A stretch of 7,526 nt of DNA from Acidobacteriota bacterium (GTDB taxonomy: Bacteria > Acidobacteriota > Blastocatellia > Pyrinomonadales > Pyrinomonadaceae): NCBI GenBank assembly GCA_029777145.1, contig JAKOSS010000234.1:1-7526 (forward strand), written 5' to 3'. The notes beneath the pieces are model-generated. The model did no database searches and was not told the origin of the DNA. It saw nothing but the letters and a program-made list of their open reading frames with translations. Position numbers and translations under genes: made by a program. Positions 5,840 to 7,526 of the stretch are shown piece by piece. Numbering within the stretch: the stretch's first letter is position 1; each line of letters opens with the position of its first letter.

Positions 5840-7276
5840 ATGTCCGGAATCGCATCAATTGAAATCGAGCAACGGGAACTTGTCTGGGGAGAGTCGGCCC
5901 GCGGTACCGTAACCCTCGCCAATGAAGGCGATGAAACGCTTTCGTATCTCAACTCCGCGAATCGCGGATCGATGCCGACTTTCGTGTTGACCGACGTCAA
6001 GACCGGTGAATCGAGAGAATTCTTCGATCTGAAGCTTCCGGATTCCGGGGAGCCGGCCTCCGAGGTCGAAGTTGACGCCGTCTGGAGCCGGGATTTTGAT
6101 CTGCAGTCGACCGTCGACTTGCCGGCGCCCGGAACCTATGAACTGCGTGCCCGATTCAAGTGGAGCGGTGGCGGAACGCTTTCGGAACCGGTCGGCATCA
6201 CGGTAACCGCGGCCGATCCCGTCGGCTTTGCGATGGAAACCGGAAGCGGCGGCCCGTTTGGCGACCTTTTCTGCGCCTGGACGAACCGCATCGACGCGAC
6301 GGCGGAAATTTGGCTCTGGCAGGTCGAAACGATCTTTGATACCAAGATCAAACGGAGCCGACGCATTTTAGAGGTCCCAACAACGATCCGACCGATCCTG
6401 TCGGTTCCGGGAAACACGGCTTCGACCGGCAAGTATATTGGCTGGCTAGATGGGAGCGAACTGAAGATCGTCGAAATCGAGTCGGCCGGAGCCGCCATCT
6501 CCGTCACGCTCGACGCACCGGACTATTCGATCGTACCCCCGCTTATGGAGCCGCGGTCGGGCGCGGATGATTCTTCAGTGTGTGAGGTTCTTCTCGCAAA
6601 ACCCGCCGGCGAGTCGTGGCGGATCGGTGTCGTTGCTGCGGAGGGCGGTTCCGCGCTGAAGCTAACGGAATTGCCGGGACCATTCCCGGTCGCATTCCGG
6701 ACGGCGTATGGGTCCGATGGGGTGCGTCGAACGACGTTTCTGCAGGCGATGAAGTCCGACGGGGAATCGGTTGTTCGTTTGAGCTGCGTCGACTGGCCGC
6801 GCGGATCCGGATCGTTCGTGAAGCGCGCGATCTCGGAATGGCCGGCGGTCTTTATTGCGTTTGATCAGGCGATCCTCGAGGACGACTCGGTCGCGGGGGC
6901 AGTGATTACAGCTCCCGAAGAAGGGAATCAGTTCGATATTCGATCTTGGAGGATCGCAACCAATGGGGAGTTTCGGTGGGGCCCCTCCCATCGGATAAAA
7001 GGGAAGTTTTCAAACGGTGTTGTTCGGACGACGCCGGAAGGGTCCGTGATCGCACTTTTTCAAAACGAGGCGAACGGCGTTTGGTGGATGTTTGACAGCG
7101 TGCTCGGATTAAGAGAGCTGCCCGACATTCTTCAAGGGATGTCGGAACCGCTCGGTTTGTTCTTTGTCGACCGAAGGATCCCGGCGGTAATGTTCAATGA
7201 TCCGGGATGCGGACTTCGCATCGCGTATCCGGCACAAAAACCCCGTCGCATTTCATTGACCGGGGGAATAACTTAA
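5840..7276 (+). CDS. Uncharacterised all-beta protein downstream of the metalloprotease (Ig-like N-terminus)
   Basis: I do not recognise a named family for this 478-residue protein. Residues 1-125 look like an Ig-like or beta-sandwich domain: regular strands in SIEIEQRELVWGESARG and TVTLANEGDETL, then a closing LPAPGTYELRARFKW and SEPVGITV. Residues 130-478 are a long series of short strands and turns rich in Trp and Gly (for example FCAWTNR, IGWLDGSELKIVEIE, WRIATNGEFRWG, GVWWMFDSV), compatible with a beta-propeller, though blades cannot be counted by eye. No signal peptide or membrane segment is visible. ATG 5840 is chosen; an in-frame TTG at 5831 would add three residues. Neither start has a good ribosome site: AAGG at 5813-5816 overlaps the upstream stop and is rather far away. 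It follows the protease gene after 25 bases, suggesting a linked job: immunity, accessory or co-secreted partner, all inference. Confidence 0.82.
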   Translation: MSGIASIEIEQRELVWGESARGTVTLANEGDETLSYLNSANRGSMPTFVLTDVKTGESREFFDLKLPDSGEPASEVEVDAVWSRDFDLQSTVDLPAPGTYELRARFKWSGGGTLSEPVGITVTAADPVGFAMETGSGGPFGDLFCAWTNRIDATAEIWLWQVETIFDTKIKRSRRILEVPTTIRPILSVPGNTASTGKYIGWLDGSELKIVEIESAGAAISVTLDAPDYSIVPPLMEPRSGADDSSVCEVLLAKPAGESWRIGVVAAEGGSALKLTELPGPFPVAFRTAYGSDGVRRTTFLQAMKSDGESVVRLSCVDWPRGSGSFVKRAISEWPAVFIAFDQAILEDDSVAGAVITAPEEGNQFDIRSWRIATNGEFRWGPSHRIKGKFSNGVVRTTPEGSVIALFQNEANGVWWMFDSVLGLRELPDILQGMSEPLGLFFVDRRIPAVMFNDPGCGLRIAYPAQKPRRISLTGGIT

Positions 7277-7286
7277 CACGAAAACG

Positions 7287-7320
7287 ATTTGCGGAACGCG
7301 AGGCCGCGTTTGAGGCAAAT
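7287..7320. terminator. Two-part inverted repeat after the last operon gene, possible transcription end
   Basis: ATTTGC (7287-7292) pairs with GCAAAT (7315-7320), and inside it AACGCG (7295-7300) pairs with CGCGTT (7305-7310) around an AGGC loop, with a small internal bulge. It starts 10 bases after the TAA of the last coding gene, the expected place for a 3' end. No T-run follows on the + strand, so it is not a classic intrinsic terminator; it may instead protect the 3' end of the mRNA or be a protein-binding palindrome. Confidence 0.4.
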
Positions 7321-7345
7321 ACCTGATTGCCTACGATCCATCTGT

Positions 7346-7373
7346 TTGACAGCGTTTGGGGCCATAGGCTAAT
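7346..7373 (+). promoter_or_regulatory. Candidate sigma70-type promoter for tRNA-Glu
   Basis: TTGACA (7346-7351) is a perfect -35 box. GCTAAT (7368-7373), after a 16-base spacer, matches four of six -10 positions. It points at the tRNA gene, whose 5' end would lie roughly 60 bases past the start site. The weak -10 and slightly short spacer keep this tentative. Confidence 0.38.
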
Positions 7374-7443
7374 CTGTCAGTTCGCTTGAGGTTGAGCGAC
7401 GATTTTTGAAAGCGGGGTCCGGATTTGCCGGTCCAAGTTTCGC

Positions 7444-7519
<76 letters not shown>

Positions 7520-7526
7520 TCTTAAT

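Noticed and set aside
7382..7407. Small hairpin (TCGCTT with GAGCGA) followed by five T
   Set aside because: It resembles a weak intrinsic terminator, but the stem is short with a wobble pair, and it would lie between the candidate promoter and the tRNA gene. Not strong enough to list.

Overview
The window reads as the downstream part of a type VI secretion system (T6SS) vgrG effector cluster in a moderately GC-rich Gram-negative bacterium. All protein genes lie on the + strand with short gaps, so they look like one operon, and a tRNA gene ends the window. Lineage cannot be fixed from the sequence. The style of the accessory proteins and the composition would fit Acidobacteriota or another environmental group, but this is a weak inference.

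Layout: (1) 1-450, the 3' end of a VgrG spike gene. (2) 492-1010, a DUF4123 effector chaperone. (3) 1018-1608, a helical protein of a kind that recurs in vgrG clusters, with a Pro/Glu-rich tail carrying two matching Q-x-T-I motifs. (4) 1615-2010, a small protein with a disordered N-terminus and a beta-sandwich-like domain. (5) 2015-2644, a LysM-like plus peptidoglycan-binding-like protein. (6) 2689-5814, a 1041-residue protein ending in a metzincin zinc-protease signature (HELGHNLGFAH, then a VMSY Met-turn), the likely secreted effector. (7) 5840-7276, a 478-residue all-beta protein with no signal peptide, of unknown function. (8) 7277-7443, a non-coding gap with a strong hairpin and a candidate promoter. 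(9) 7444-7519, tRNA-Glu(TTC).

Working model (inference): VgrG forms the spike tip. The DUF4123 chaperone and the three small proteins (helical, beta-sandwich, LysM/peptidoglycan-binding-like) help load the large metalloprotease onto it. The effector carries near its N-terminus a module that resembles the C-terminal module of the neighbouring LysM-like protein, then a 93-residue-period repeat region, then the C-terminal protease. The last protein could be an accessory, co-effector or unconventional immunity factor. No PAAR protein is visible in the window. The most notable items are the metzincin effector with its repeat region and its large, uncharacterised downstream partner.
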